Assembly (NCBI GenBank): GCA_018433765.1
Contig: JAHDQO010000004.1
Coordinates: 310,001 to 374,000 of the forward strand
Length of the DNA stretch: 64,000 nt
Direction of reading: 5' to 3'
From: Tissierellales bacterium
GTDB taxonomy: Bacteria; Bacillota; Clostridia; Tissierellales; Sedimentibacteraceae
Of this stretch, positions 1-9,237 are shown one piece after another; the first letter of the stretch is position 1, and every line of letters starts with the position of its first letter. Both the position numbers and the translations under genes were made by a program. The notes below the pieces were generated by a model. The model saw only the letters and a program-made list of their open reading frames with translations, searched no databases and was not told where the DNA came from.

Positions 1-6
1 ATAAAA

Positions 7-46
7 AAGCTATTATAATGAGACAAGTGCACATCAATAATAGCTT
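7..46 (-). terminator. Hairpin with U-run, minus strand
   Basis: Arms AAGCTATTAT (7-16) and ATAATAGCTT (37-46) pair perfectly around a 20-nt loop. Read on the minus strand the stem is followed by six T residues, so it probably ends the minus-strand transcript containing the peptidase gene. A second hairpin (193-218) overlaps the peptidase stop codon but has a weaker T tail. Confidence 0.5.
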
Positions 47-212
47 AATTTAACAATTTTATTGTATTTATAAGAAATATAGTTATTTAACTTGCAGAAT
101 AGTTTATTGCTATAATAGTAGATTGACAGAAATGTTAATAGATAAAGAATATATAAATTAAGAAATTCTTTGGGTAGGATTAAATGAGAATAAAATAGTA
201 AGCTCACGCTTA

Positions 213-1439
213 CTATTTAGATGAATATAACTCTATTATTTTCAATATTACTTTTACAGAATCAATCATAGATGGTATAGGTATATATTCAAATTTGCCA
301 TGGAAATTATGACCTCCTGTAAATAAATTAGGTGTAGGAATTCCTTTATATGAAAGCATAGCTCCATCAGTACCGCCTCTAATTGGATGAATTATGGGTT
401 CTATGTCCAATTCCTCCATTGCCTGCTTTGCAGTTTCTACTATATGAAATACTGGTTCAATCTTACTCTTCATATTATAATATTGGTCTTTTAATTCTAG
501 ATTAACAGTATTAGGTAAATATTTTTTATTTAAAAATTCTATAACCTTTTCTATTAATGCCTTTTTATTTTCAAATTTAGTCTTATCATGATCTCTTATA
601 ATGTATTTCATAGTAGTATTTTCAACATCTCCACTGATATTCAAAAGATGAAAAAATCCTTCATAACCTTCTGTATACTCGGGCTTTTGATCTGTAGGAA
701 GCATATTGTTTAATTCAAATGCTATTCTCATAGAATTAATCATCTTGTTCTTTGAAGAACCTGGATGAATATTGTTTCCCTTTATAGTAATTTTAGCTTC
801 AGCAGCATTAAATGTTTCATATTCAAGTTCACCTTTTTTTGAACCATCTACTGTGTAAGCAAAATCTGCCCCGAATTTTTTAATATCAAAGTTATCTGTT
901 CCTCTTCCAACTTCTTCATCAGGAGTAAAAGCTATTTTAATATTGCCGTGCTTAATTTGAGGATTATTTACAAGATATTCAACAGCTGTCATTATTTCTG
1001 CTACACCTGCTTTGTCATCTGCTCCTAATAAAGTAGTTCCATCAGTTGTAATAATATCTTGTCCAATATATTTCAATATATCGGGGAAGTCATTAGTTTT
1101 AAGAACTATTTCTTTTTCTTTATTTAACACTATATCTTTTCCATCGTAATTTTTGACTATTTGAGGTTTAACATTAGTGCCAGTAAAATCTGTTGCAGTG
1201 TCCATATGAGCTAGAAAACCAATTATAGGTATTTCTTTATTAGTATTTGAAGGAAGTTCAGCCCATACATTACAGTATTCATCTAGTTCTACATTACTAA
1301 CACCTATTTCTTTTAACTCTTCTACTAATAATTTAGCCAAATTAAATTGCTTTTCTGTGCTTGGACTGCTTTTTGAATCGTCATCTGATTGTGTGTCAAT
1401 TTTTGCATACCTTAAAAATCTTTCAACTACTTTTTCCAT
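213..1439 (-). CDS. pepT: Peptidase T (tripeptide aminopeptidase)
   Basis: Predicted cytoplasmic M20-family zinc aminopeptidase that removes the N-terminal residue from tripeptides. The M20 metal-site motifs are all visible: HMDT near residue 80, GADDKAG near 140, DEEVGRG near 175 and the C-terminal GGHNFHG segment. Length (408 aa) fits PepT. I chose the ATG at 1439 because GGAGG sits just upstream of it; the ATG four codons earlier overlaps that ribosome binding site. It is transcribed away from the MFS gene upstream on the same strand, about 120 bp apart. An AAATAGTAAGC/GCTTACTATTT hairpin at 193-218 overlaps the stop. Confidence 0.93.
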   Translation of the reverse strand: MEKVVERFLRYAKIDTQSDDDSKSSPSTEKQFNLAKLLVEELKEIGVSNVELDEYCNVWAELPSNTNKEIPIIGFLAHMDTATDFTGTNVKPQIVKNYDGKDIVLNKEKEIVLKTNDFPDILKYIGQDIITTDGTTLLGADDKAGVAEIMTAVEYLVNNPQIKHGNIKIAFTPDEEVGRGTDNFDIKKFGADFAYTVDGSKKGELEYETFNAAEAKITIKGNNIHPGSSKNKMINSMRIAFELNNMLPTDQKPEYTEGYEGFFHLLNISGDVENTTMKYIIRDHDKTKFENKKALIEKVIEFLNKKYLPNTVNLELKDQYYNMKSKIEPVFHIVETAKQAMEELDIEPIIHPIRGGTDGAMLSYKGIPTPNLFTGGHNFHGKFEYIPIPSMIDSVKVILKIIELYSSK

Positions 1440-1560
1440 CTTATCCTCCATTAAATTTATTTAAGTTTTATTGACTTCCAAACTTGTGAGTATTGAAATT
1501 TATAGCTCCTTTATTATACAATAATTTCCTAATAAATGAAACATAGCTATAAAATATAAA

Positions 1561-2763
1561 TTATTTTATAGTTTGTTTATATTTTAAAACTCTTAAAATG
1601 TTAACTATAGAAATTATTCCGCAAATAAAGCCAAATATTATAAATGTATCTTTTAGACCTAGTACATCGCCTAATTTACCAAACAAAGGAAAGCCTAGTA
1701 TCATTGCAAAGCTAAAAGTCATGCTTTGAAAGGATATTATGGTGGCTCTTTTATCACTATCTACTAATTGATTAATATAATTTGAAATAGTTACAAACAT
1801 TATACTATCCATAAATCCCATGATTAAAAAAGATAACCTGCTTAAATTTATATCTGCAAGTCCAAAGATAGCAAAGGTTAAAATAACAGGACTAAAAACC
1901 AGCAAAAATTTTTGGCTAACTTTCTTTTCTATTTTGTCTGTTAATATTCCTCCAACTGCGCCTGCTAAAGAGCTAAAAGCTAATGATATTCCAATCCATA
2001 ATTCATTATGTCCAAGTAAGGTCCAATAATTTTGCAGATAATAGAAAGTTACAGTAATGAACATACTAAAAAAAGCAGAAAAACCAATAAAATAAACAAG
2101 TTCATTATTTCCCTTTAAACACTTAAAACTATCAATGTATTGTTTTTTCATTGCAGTTAATATATTAATTTTTTTCTTGTTTGTTTTATCTCTTCCAATT
2201 TCAGTTTCTTTAAAGAACAAAGCAAATATTATTGATATTAAAGCTAGTACTATTGTAGAGATATAAGCTGTAAAATAGTTATGTACTGCAATCCATCCAC
2301 CTATAATTAGAGCAGTTACACTTGCAACTTGTAAACAGGCTTCTATTTTACCTGTTATTTTCATATATTTATCTTTTTCTCCTAATTCAAGGAGAGAATC
2401 ATATACAAAAGCTTCCCCTGCACCTGACTCAAGGTTGTAAGATAAAGCACAAAATACAAAAGCTAAAGCATAACCCCAAAATGAATTTGATAAAAGCATT
2501 ATAGCAAGATAAATTATACTAATTACTCTTCCCAGTATTCTACTCCATTTCCTTCCGAATATATCTGCTACTGCACCTGTAGGAGTCTCCATCAACATGG
2601 ATGTTATGTGATAAATACCCTCAATCATTCCAAGTTCAACAAGAGTCAGTCCCTTTGAAGCAAGATATATCATCCATATTCCTTGTGTTAAATCAATGCT
2701 TTTAATATAAGTAAAAAAGTAGTTTAAAGTAATATTTCTTTTATAAAGTGATAAATTATTCAT
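1561..2763 (-). CDS. MFS transporter
   Basis: Major facilitator superfamily permease with about 12 hydrophobic segments. The segment DIFGRKWSR after the second to third helix matches the MFS loop 2-3 motif (GxxaDrfGRkw type), and ALVLALISIIFALFFKET marks the mid-protein transition. Substrate is unknown; the family includes drug and sugar exporters. The start at 2763 is preceded by AAAGGACAG on the minus strand; an ATG 11 codons upstream would place the Shine-Dalgarno inside the gene. The divergent neighbour at 2945 is an acetyltransferase, with promoters for both presumably in the 180-bp gap. Confidence 0.8.
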   Translation of the reverse strand: MNNLSLYKRNITLNYFFTYIKSIDLTQGIWMIYLASKGLTLVELGMIEGIYHITSMLMETPTGAVADIFGRKWSRILGRVISIIYLAIMLLSNSFWGYALAFVFCALSYNLESGAGEAFVYDSLLELGEKDKYMKITGKIEACLQVASVTALIIGGWIAVHNYFTAYISTIVLALISIIFALFFKETEIGRDKTNKKKINILTAMKKQYIDSFKCLKGNNELVYFIGFSAFFSMFITVTFYYLQNYWTLLGHNELWIGISLAFSSLAGAVGGILTDKIEKKVSQKFLLVFSPVILTFAIFGLADINLSRLSFLIMGFMDSIMFVTISNYINQLVDSDKRATIISFQSMTFSFAMILGFPLFGKLGDVLGLKDTFIIFGFICGIISIVNILRVLKYKQTIK

Positions 2764-2944
2764 GATAGATTTCTGTCCTTTCAATATTATTAGCATATAA
2801 AATTACTTTTATCTACATATTTTAACATTTTTCGGTATAATAGTAAAATAAATTACATATCTTTATTGACAGTAATAATATTAAGTGATAAAATAGGAAA
2901 AATTTTCATTAAAATGTACAGTTATAAAGAGGAGTGATAGTAAA

Positions 2945-3478
2945 ATGAAAGAAAAATTACTTAATAACGGAGAAAAAATAATTATTAGAGAAATAGTACC
3001 TGATGACGCAGAAAAAATGCTGGAATATTGTAAAATTATCGGAGGAGAAACTCCTTATTTAACATTTGGAGAAGAAGGATTGCCTATAACTTTAGAACAA
3101 GAAAAAGGAATATTAAAGAAGATGAAAGAAGATAAGAATTCACATTTTTTATGTGCTGATAAAGACGGTGAAATTACCGCTGCTATTAATGTTAGTTGGC
3201 CTAATAAAAAAAGATTAAAGTATAGTGCTGAATTTGGAATAAGTGTAAAGAAAAAATATTGGAGAATGGGTATAGGTAAATTACTTTTACATGAAATCAT
3301 AGAAGTTTGTAAAGAAAATGGTATAAGAAAGTTAAATTTAAAAGTTGTTGAAGGAAACGAAAGAGCTATGAGTCTATATAAGTCTTTTGGATTTGTAGTA
3401 GAAGGTAAAATATCAAGAGAACATTTTTTTAATGGAGAGTTTCAAGCTGCTTATTGTATGGGGTTGGAAATAGATTAA
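2945..3478 (+). CDS. GNAT family N-acetyltransferase
   Basis: A 177-aa GNAT-fold acyltransferase that would use acetyl-CoA. The acetyl-CoA loop is visible as KKKYWRMGIGKLLL (R-x-x-G-x-G type) around residue 100-115, followed by the family's NERAMSLYKSFGF segment near 140-153, where the last strand and helix sit. The acceptor is unknown; the RimJ/RimL-like C-terminal half suggests a protein or small amine. GAGGAG lies 7-9 bases before the ATG. It stands alone between divergent MFS and downstream parvulin genes. Confidence 0.82.
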   Translation: MKEKLLNNGEKIIIREIVPDDAEKMLEYCKIIGGETPYLTFGEEGLPITLEQEKGILKKMKEDKNSHFLCADKDGEITAAINVSWPNKKRLKYSAEFGISVKKKYWRMGIGKLLLHEIIEVCKENGIRKLNLKVVEGNERAMSLYKSFGFVVEGKISREHFFNGEFQAAYCMGLEID

Positions 3479-3573
3479 TTAAAATTTGCAATAAACTTCT
3501 ATTTAGTGTAACATGTAAAAGACTTTTCAATTATAGACAGTGTAAGCAAAATAAAAAATAGGAGAATTAAATA

Positions 3574-4332
3574 GTGGAAAAAAATGTTTTAGCAAAAATT
3601 AACGACATAGAAATAACTAAACAGCAAATGATTAACGTAATAAGGTCATTACCACAACAGCAAGCTATGGAAGTTTCTAGTGAGCAAGGTAGAAAAAGAT
3701 TATTAGAAGAGCTCATTGCAGGTGAAATGTTTTATCTAGATGCAGTTGAAAATGGACTTGACAAAGATGAAGAGTTTATTAAAGGTTTAGAAGAAGCAAA
3801 GCATGGATTATTACAGAGATTTGCAGTGCAAAAGATATTACAAGGTATTAAAGTTACAGAAGATGAAATGAAGCAATATTATGAAGCTAATAAAAGTCAA
3901 TTTGTAAATCCTGAAGAAGTTACAGCAAGACACATATTAGTTAATGAAGAAGAAGATTGCAATAAGATAAAAAAAGAAATAGAAGATGGATTAGATTTCA
4001 ATGAAGCGGCTAAAAAATATTCAACTTGTCCATCAAAAGCTCAAGGTGGAAATTTAGGTTCATTTTCAAGAGGAAAGATGGTTCCAGAATTCGAAAAAAC
4101 TGCCTTTGAATTAGAAATTGGTAAAATTAGCGAGCCTGTTAAAACTCAATTTGGCTATCACCTAATAGTTGTTGATAGTAAAAAGGAAAGTAAAGAAAAA
4201 TCTTACGAAGAATCAGCAGAACAAATAAGACAAAAATTAATTAACGAAAAACAATTTACAGTATATAACGAGAACATAAACAGATTAAAAAGTAAATATA
4301 ATGTTGAAATAAATGAAGAAGAACTTAAATAA
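3574..4332 (+). CDS. Parvulin-type peptidyl-prolyl isomerase
   Basis: A 252-aa PpiC-family foldase that should catalyse cis-trans isomerisation of peptidyl-prolyl bonds. The N-terminal 110 residues are a SurA/trigger-like helical region and residues about 115-205 are the rotamase domain, with the hallmark ARHILV, GGNLGSFSRGKMVPEFE and FGYHLI stretches. No signal peptide or lipobox is present, unlike PrsA, so it is probably cytoplasmic. The start is GTG at 3574, supported by AGGAG eleven bases upstream. A strong terminator follows 15 bases after the stop. Confidence 0.9.
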   Translation: MEKNVLAKINDIEITKQQMINVIRSLPQQQAMEVSSEQGRKRLLEELIAGEMFYLDAVENGLDKDEEFIKGLEEAKHGLLQRFAVQKILQGIKVTEDEMKQYYEANKSQFVNPEEVTARHILVNEEEDCNKIKKEIEDGLDFNEAAKKYSTCPSKAQGGNLGSFSRGKMVPEFEKTAFELEIGKISEPVKTQFGYHLIVVDSKKESKEKSYEESAEQIRQKLINEKQFTVYNENINRLKSKYNVEINEEELK

Positions 4333-4347
4333 GTTTTATAATAAAAG

Positions 4348-4384
4348 GCAGAGAATTAATGATTTTTAATTCTCTGCTTTTTTT
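4348..4384 (+). terminator. Rho-independent terminator
   Basis: GCAGAGAATTAA (4348-4359) pairs perfectly with TTAATTCTCTGC (4366-4377), followed by seven T residues. It ends the isomerase transcript. The same 12-base left arm recurs in the hairpin at 12362-12391, at the other end of the downstream gene cluster. Confidence 0.9.
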
Positions 4385-4470
4385 ATGTTAATATTAAGAC
4401 ATAAACCATGAAAATCCCTGATATTGACAGTTAATAAATGAATATACTAGAAAAATATTCAAAATAGAAC

Positions 4471-4497
4471 TTGACTTATCTGCAAAATTTGTATAAT
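4471..4497 (+). promoter_or_regulatory. Candidate sigma-A promoter of the cyclase cluster
   Basis: TTGACT (4471-4476) and TATAAT (4492-4497) are separated by 15 bases, about 100 bases before the ECF-transporter start. The spacing is slightly short for sigma-A. No FMN riboswitch-like conserved core is visible in the leader. Confidence 0.5.
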
Positions 4498-4595
4498 ATT
4501 GTCATGGAAAATATTATAAGCAATATTTGTAAAATAATGTTTATAGAACAAATGATTTAGCTTTAATATAAAAAAAAGAAAGATAGGTGAACATA

Positions 4596-5270
4596 ATGGA
4601 ACAACAAACAAAAAAAGTAAATGTGAGTTTAAAAATGAGAAAAATGATGGGAATTGGAATGATGAGTGCTATTGCTATTATAACTGTGGCTATGTTAAGA
4701 ATTCCCCTTGTATTGTTTTTAAAATATGAACCTAAGGATGTAGTTATTATTATAGGTGGATTCTTGTACGGACCTTTATCGGCATTTGCTATATCATCTA
4801 TATCATCTATAGTTGAAATGGTAACTGTGAGTGATACAGGAATAATTGGTTGTATAATGAATATTATTTCAAGCTGTTCTTTTGCATGTATAGCAGCACT
4901 TATATATAAGAAACATAAGACATTAAAAAGTGCAATTATAGGTATGGTGATTGGTTGTGCTTTGATGTCAATTTTAATGATATTATGGAATTATATAGTT
5001 ACTCCTATATTCTTAGGTTTTCCGAGAGAAGCTGTGGTAGAAATGTTAATACCTGTTTTCTTACCATTTAATTTAATAAAAGGTAGTCTTAACATTGCAA
5101 TAACTTTACTATTGTATAAGCCAATAGTTAATGGATTACGCAGAGCAAATCTATTACCAGAAGTAGATGATAAGATAAGTAGTAAAAGAAATAAAGGATC
5201 ATTAATAGGCTTATTCTTATTAATAATAACTATTGTTATTGTACTGCTATTATATACAGATATTTTATAA
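4596..5270 (+). CDS. ECF transporter S component, RibU-like
   Basis: Integral membrane substrate-binding subunit of an energy-coupling-factor importer, 224 aa with about six membrane segments. The segment LKYEPKDVVIIIGGFLYGPLSAF near residues 45-70 matches the RibU-type pattern (D then GG-FlyGP), pointing to riboflavin or a related vitamin. An extra C-terminal hydrophobic helix (residues about 205-222) follows a basic linker. The shared energising module (EcfA1, EcfA2, EcfT) is not in the window. ATG 4596 is chosen because the Shine-Dalgarno (ATAGGTG) overlaps an earlier in-frame start. It is the first gene after the terminator at 4384 and is 77 bp before the first radical SAM gene, so it may supply that cluster. 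Specificity is inferred only. Confidence 0.75.
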   Translation: MEQQTKKVNVSLKMRKMMGIGMMSAIAIITVAMLRIPLVLFLKYEPKDVVIIIGGFLYGPLSAFAISSISSIVEMVTVSDTGIIGCIMNIISSCSFACIAALIYKKHKTLKSAIIGMVIGCALMSILMILWNYIVTPIFLGFPREAVVEMLIPVFLPFNLIKGSLNIAITLLLYKPIVNGLRRANLLPEVDDKISSKRNKGSLIGLFLLIITIVIVLLLYTDIL

Positions 5271-5347
5271 ATACTTTTTATATGAAATTTAATATCTGTA
5301 AAAATTCATTAATTCAATAATGAAATTATATTTATAGGAGGAGAATC

Positions 5348-6673
5348 ATGAAAGTTAAATTGATAGCACCTAAATGTGATTGGGGTTCAGCAACTAATAA
5401 ATATCCTCCATATGTTTTGGCAACTTTAGCTGGACTTACTCCCGATGATATTGATGTGGTGATTCAAGATCAAAACATTGAAGAAATAGATTATGATGAG
5501 CCAGTTGATTTAGTAGGGATTACTGTTATTGTTCATACAGCAAAGAATGCATTTAAAATAGGTGATGAATTCAGAAAAAGAGGGATCACTACAGTTATGG
5601 GCGGTGTTTTTGTTGAAGCATGTCCAAATGAATGTCTTAAACATGCTGATTCAGTTGTTTTGTGTGAAGTAGAGGAAATGTGGAGTGATATTATAAATGA
5701 ATTATTTAGTGGAAACTATAAGAAAATATATAATTCAGATGAACGGCCTGAAATTAAAGGATTGCCTTTGCCAAGACATGATTTATTAAATCAAAATAAA
5801 TATTTAACTAATAATCTTGTAATGATTTCAAAAGGATGCTTAAATAGGTGTCATTTTTGTACTGGGGGAGTTCATTGGAAAGGACAAGTAAAGACTAGAA
5901 ATATTGAGGATATTATAAAGGAAATTAAAGTTTTAGATTCTAGTCAACCTTATATATTCTTAGACGATAATTTAATATGGAATCCTGAATATGCAAAAGA
6001 AGTGTTTAGAGCATTAATACCATTAAAAATAAAATGGATTTGTAGTGGTGCTTGCGTTGATTCAGTAGACGATAAAGAATTGATACGTTTAGCAAAAGAT
6101 AGTGGTTGTCTTGCAATGCTTTTAGGATTTGAGACAGTAAATGAAAAAACTTTAAAAAGGAATGGAAAGGGATTTAATAAAGTTGATAATTATAAAAAAA
6201 CCATAGAAAATTTTCATGATGTTGGTATAGCTGTTCAAGGGTCTTTTATCTTCGGTTTGGACGGAGATGATATTAATACTATAGTAGATACTGTTAAATT
6301 TATTGAACAATCGCAATTAGATATGTTAACGCTCAATATGCTATATCCCTATCCAGGAACTCCATTTAGAAAAAAATTAATAAATGAAAATAGATTAATA
6401 ATAGACGATAATGAATGGGACAATTTTACATATAATAGAATAATGTTTATACCTAAAAACATGTCTATAGATGAATTAGACAGAGGATTTAAATGGGCTA
6501 CGATAAAATTGGCAAATTCAGAGGAGTGCTCAAAAAGAATCGCACGTGCAGTTAAATATGATAGAGCACCTGAGTATATTTTTAAACAAAACATGCAGTT
6601 TAGTAGACATGTACGTAAAATGCATGGTAAATGGAATGAGTCAGAGTTAAATAAATTAATTAATAAAATTTAA
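5348..6673 (+). CDS. B12-binding-domain radical SAM enzyme (copy 1)
   Basis: A 441-aa class-B-like radical SAM protein. Residues 1-130 form a Rossmann-like cobalamin-binding domain (VDLVGITVIVHTA, VMGGVF), without the His-on DxHxxG motif. The radical SAM core follows, with the iron-sulfur ligands C164, C168 and C171 in SKGCLNRCHFC, and later YPYPGTPFR. Such enzymes methylate unactivated carbons or rearrange small molecules, using S-adenosylmethionine and often cobalamin. The substrate is unknown. GGAGGAG precedes the ATG. A close paralogue lies at 11039-12337; the two agree at well over half of positions by eye and bracket the cyclase, methyltransferase, isomerase and LuxS-like genes. Confidence 0.85.
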   Translation: MKVKLIAPKCDWGSATNKYPPYVLATLAGLTPDDIDVVIQDQNIEEIDYDEPVDLVGITVIVHTAKNAFKIGDEFRKRGITTVMGGVFVEACPNECLKHADSVVLCEVEEMWSDIINELFSGNYKKIYNSDERPEIKGLPLPRHDLLNQNKYLTNNLVMISKGCLNRCHFCTGGVHWKGQVKTRNIEDIIKEIKVLDSSQPYIFLDDNLIWNPEYAKEVFRALIPLKIKWICSGACVDSVDDKELIRLAKDSGCLAMLLGFETVNEKTLKRNGKGFNKVDNYKKTIENFHDVGIAVQGSFIFGLDGDDINTIVDTVKFIEQSQLDMLTLNMLYPYPGTPFRKKLINENRLIIDDNEWDNFTYNRIMFIPKNMSIDELDRGFKWATIKLANSEECSKRIARAVKYDRAPEYIFKQNMQFSRHVRKMHGKWNESELNKLINKI

Positions 6674-6708
6674 CAATCATATTCCGAATAATTGTCTAAA
6701 GAAACTAA

Positions 6709-6772
6709 TTTATACATTTGTTTGATTTAAGCAGATCAATACAATAATGCAAATAAAGGGTAAATGTATAAA
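6709..6772 (+). other. Stem-loop-forming inverted repeat inside the cluster
   Basis: TTTATACATTT (6709-6719) and AAATGTATAAA (6762-6772) are perfect 11-base complements 42 bases apart, in the 160-bp gap between the first radical SAM gene and the cyclase. AAGGGT and ACCCTT near 6757 and 6787 offer a competing pairing. It may be a processing or attenuation structure. Confidence 0.35.
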
Positions 6773-6833
6773 ATTATTAAAACATAACCCTTGATTTTTA
6801 ATATGTAATTTATAATAGGAGGTGTTGTTTAAT

Positions 6834-7952
6834 ATGAGTTACTTGAAAAAGAGCTGGAATGTTGTGCATAATAAAACTGTTGAGTATGCAATTTATAACA
6901 GTGAAGATATTTTTAATCCGGAAAACGATATAATGTTAATTGATTCTGACATAGATGGAAGTAATAGGTTTGTAGTTGTAGATCAATTTGTTTATGATAT
7001 ATATAATAAACAAATTGAAAATTATTTTGAATCAAATAATATAAATTATAAAATAGTACCTTTTGAAAGTAGTGAAAAAAATAAAAACATAGAAAATTAT
7101 ATTAAACTTTTCAAACAATTAGACGAATTCCCTATAAATCGTAGAAATGAACCTATAATAGCTATTGGAGGTGGAGTTGTTACAGATGTTATTGGTTTTG
7201 TTTCAAGTTGTTATAGGAGAGGTATACCACATATAAAAATACCTACTACTTTAATGGGGTATATTGATGCATCAATAGGAATAAAAACAGGTATAAATTT
7301 TGATTCTTATAAAAATCGCATGGGAAGTTTTGAGCCTCCTAAGTATGTAATACTAGACAAATATTTTTTATTAACTTTACCTAAGAGGCATATATTAAAT
7401 GGTGTTGGTGAGATTTTAAAGATTGCAGTTATTAAAAATCATCATTTGTTTGAGTTGTTAGAAATGTATGGTACAGAATGTATAGAATCTAAATTTCAAG
7501 ATGAAATAGGAATGAATATATTAAATATTTCTATAGAGGATATGATTGAAGAATTACAGCCTAACTTATATGAAAATAATCTTGAAAGATGTGTAGACTT
7601 CGGACATACCTTTAGTCCAGCTTTAGAAATGAAAGATATAAGAAATTTACTGCATGGAGAAGCTGTTTGCATTGATATTGTTTTTTCAACCATACTATCA
7701 AGGGTGCATTCTTTAATAACTAAATCGGAGGAAGAGAAAGTAATAGATTTAGTAAAAAAATTAGAATTACCCTATTATAGTTCTGTTATAACTCCAGAGC
7801 TATTTTGGGAAAGTATCATAGAAAGGACTCATCATAGAGATGGGATGCAAAGAATTCCTTTACCAACTGATATAGGTGAGTATTGTTTTGTAAATGATAT
7901 AAAATATAACGAACTAGTTGAAGCTTGTAAAATTCTTAATTCATATAAATAA
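6834..7952 (+). CDS. Sugar-phosphate cyclase, dehydroquinate synthase superfamily (sedoheptulose-7-phosphate cyclase type)
   Basis: A 372-aa NAD- and zinc-dependent cyclase. The NAD loop is GGGVVTDVIGF (residues 112-122). The zinc ligands of dehydroquinate synthase are conserved as E193, H258 and H274. The substrate region differs from true AroB: IDASIGIKTGINF with KNRMGSFEPPK replaces the GGKTAVN type, and the helix after the metal histidine reads GHTFSPALE, not GHTFGHAIE. From memory these features are shared with 2-epi-5-epi-valiolone-synthase-like enzymes and EboD-type proteins, which cyclise sedoheptulose 7-phosphate. The exact substrate is not provable here. ATG 6834 fits AGGAGGTG upstream. 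No shikimate genes are adjacent. Confidence 0.8.
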   Translation: MSYLKKSWNVVHNKTVEYAIYNSEDIFNPENDIMLIDSDIDGSNRFVVVDQFVYDIYNKQIENYFESNNINYKIVPFESSEKNKNIENYIKLFKQLDEFPINRRNEPIIAIGGGVVTDVIGFVSSCYRRGIPHIKIPTTLMGYIDASIGIKTGINFDSYKNRMGSFEPPKYVILDKYFLLTLPKRHILNGVGEILKIAVIKNHHLFELLEMYGTECIESKFQDEIGMNILNISIEDMIEELQPNLYENNLERCVDFGHTFSPALEMKDIRNLLHGEAVCIDIVFSTILSRVHSLITKSEEEKVIDLVKKLELPYYSSVITPELFWESIIERTHHRDGMQRIPLPTDIGEYCFVNDIKYNELVEACKILNSYK

Positions 7953-8028
7953 AAAGCTTGTTTTCGAACGGTTACTTATATTAATATTTCTTGTCTTTTA
8001 AAAACTAGAAATGGAGTGAATTTAAAAT

Positions 8029-9201
8029 ATGAATATTAAAGAAATTGATTTATTTGAAAAATTTAAATGTAGATTAAATAAAGAGTTATATGACATGGTT
8101 TTTATTAATCCACAAAAAGTTGTTTTAATAGGCGAAGAAAATCTAATAGAGTTATTTAGTAATATTTATAAGAGTAAAGGTGGCATGATAGAATATGTTT
8201 ACGGATATAAGATAAATGATATTAAAAATGATATTTTTAGTATATATAATGTAATTGATAATACTATAAATAAAATAAATAAAAATACTCCTTTAATAAT
8301 TTTAGGAGCATATTATACTTCCTTTTTTATACAGCTTAAATCTATGGGATTTAATAATATATTTTCTTTTCTAACAGAGGATATATCTAATATTGACAAC
8401 TATTTTAGGATGGTAGAGCATAAAGATAAAATTATGAAAATGTATAATTTATTAGAAGATTTAACATCAAAAAAAGTAATTGAAAATGTATTTATGGCTA
8501 GAATTTATGATGATTTAAGATATATAGGTGACATACAGGATAGAAATTTAGATAATGAATATTTTGATAAGAATATAATAAAGCTTTTAGATAATGAGAT
8601 TTTTATTGATGCAGGAGCATATAATGGCGATACGTTATACAATTTTCTAAAAAATACAAATTCACATTTTAAGGATGCATACTTATTTGAGCCGGATAGA
8701 AACAATTTTACTATGTTAGACAATCAGTTATCTAATAAATTGCTTGTATCAAATATTGGTGAGAAATTAGATTTTATAGAATTAGGAGAAACAACGGATA
8801 ATATTCATATTTATAATTCGGGAGTTTACAGTAAAGCTTCAAAACTTAATTTTACTGGTAATCTTAGTAAAGCGTCTCACATTACAGGAAATTTGGATAT
8901 GTCTTTAAATAATAGAAGCTTTAGTGATGATATTATTGATGTTGTGAGATTAGATGATGTTCTCGAAGATAAAGAAGTTACTTATATAAAGATGGATATA
9001 GAAGGAAGTGAATATGAAGCTATAAAAGGAGCTAGAAAAATAATAACTAGATGCAAACCGAAATTAGCTATATGCATATATCACAATGAAAACCATTTAT
9101 GGGACATCCCTATATTGATTAATGATTTAAATCCAAATTATAAAATTTATATTAGACATTACAATTCAAATTTATGGGATACAATATGCTATGCTATATA
9201 A
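8029..9201 (+). CDS. FkbM family methyltransferase with N-terminal Rossmann-like domain
   Basis: A 390-aa protein. Residues 28-120 resemble a nucleotide-binding Rossmann fold (VVLIGEENL; LIILGAYYTSF), as seen in front of some sugar-modifying enzymes. Residues 185-360 are the FkbM S-adenosylmethionine-dependent O-methyltransferase: IFIDAGAYNGDT is the SAM-binding loop (residues 191-202), EPD at 221-223 is the acidic residue after strand two, and VRLDDVLED followed by IKMDIEGSEYEAIKGA (320-335) is the FkbM signature. FkbM members methylate hydroxyls of sugars and macrolides, so a hydroxyl on the cyclase product is a reasonable target. GGAGTGA precedes the ATG. It lies 76 bp after the cyclase gene. 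Confidence 0.82.
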   Translation: MNIKEIDLFEKFKCRLNKELYDMVFINPQKVVLIGEENLIELFSNIYKSKGGMIEYVYGYKINDIKNDIFSIYNVIDNTINKINKNTPLIILGAYYTSFFIQLKSMGFNNIFSFLTEDISNIDNYFRMVEHKDKIMKMYNLLEDLTSKKVIENVFMARIYDDLRYIGDIQDRNLDNEYFDKNIIKLLDNEIFIDAGAYNGDTLYNFLKNTNSHFKDAYLFEPDRNNFTMLDNQLSNKLLVSNIGEKLDFIELGETTDNIHIYNSGVYSKASKLNFTGNLSKASHITGNLDMSLNNRSFSDDIIDVVRLDDVLEDKEVTYIKMDIEGSEYEAIKGARKIITRCKPKLAICIYHNENHLWDIPILINDLNPNYKIYIRHYNSNLWDTICYAI

Positions 9202-9237
9202 ATTTAAAATTAAAAAAATTAAGAGGAGGCACATGAA

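Noticed and set aside
4385-4595. FMN riboswitch before the RibU-like gene
   Set aside because: No conserved AGGGGCGAGGGTGAAA-type core was found in the leader.
6834-7952. 3-dehydroquinate synthase of the shikimate pathway (aroB)
   Set aside because: The substrate-site segments (GIKTGINF and GHTFSPALE) differ from aroB and no shikimate genes are adjacent.
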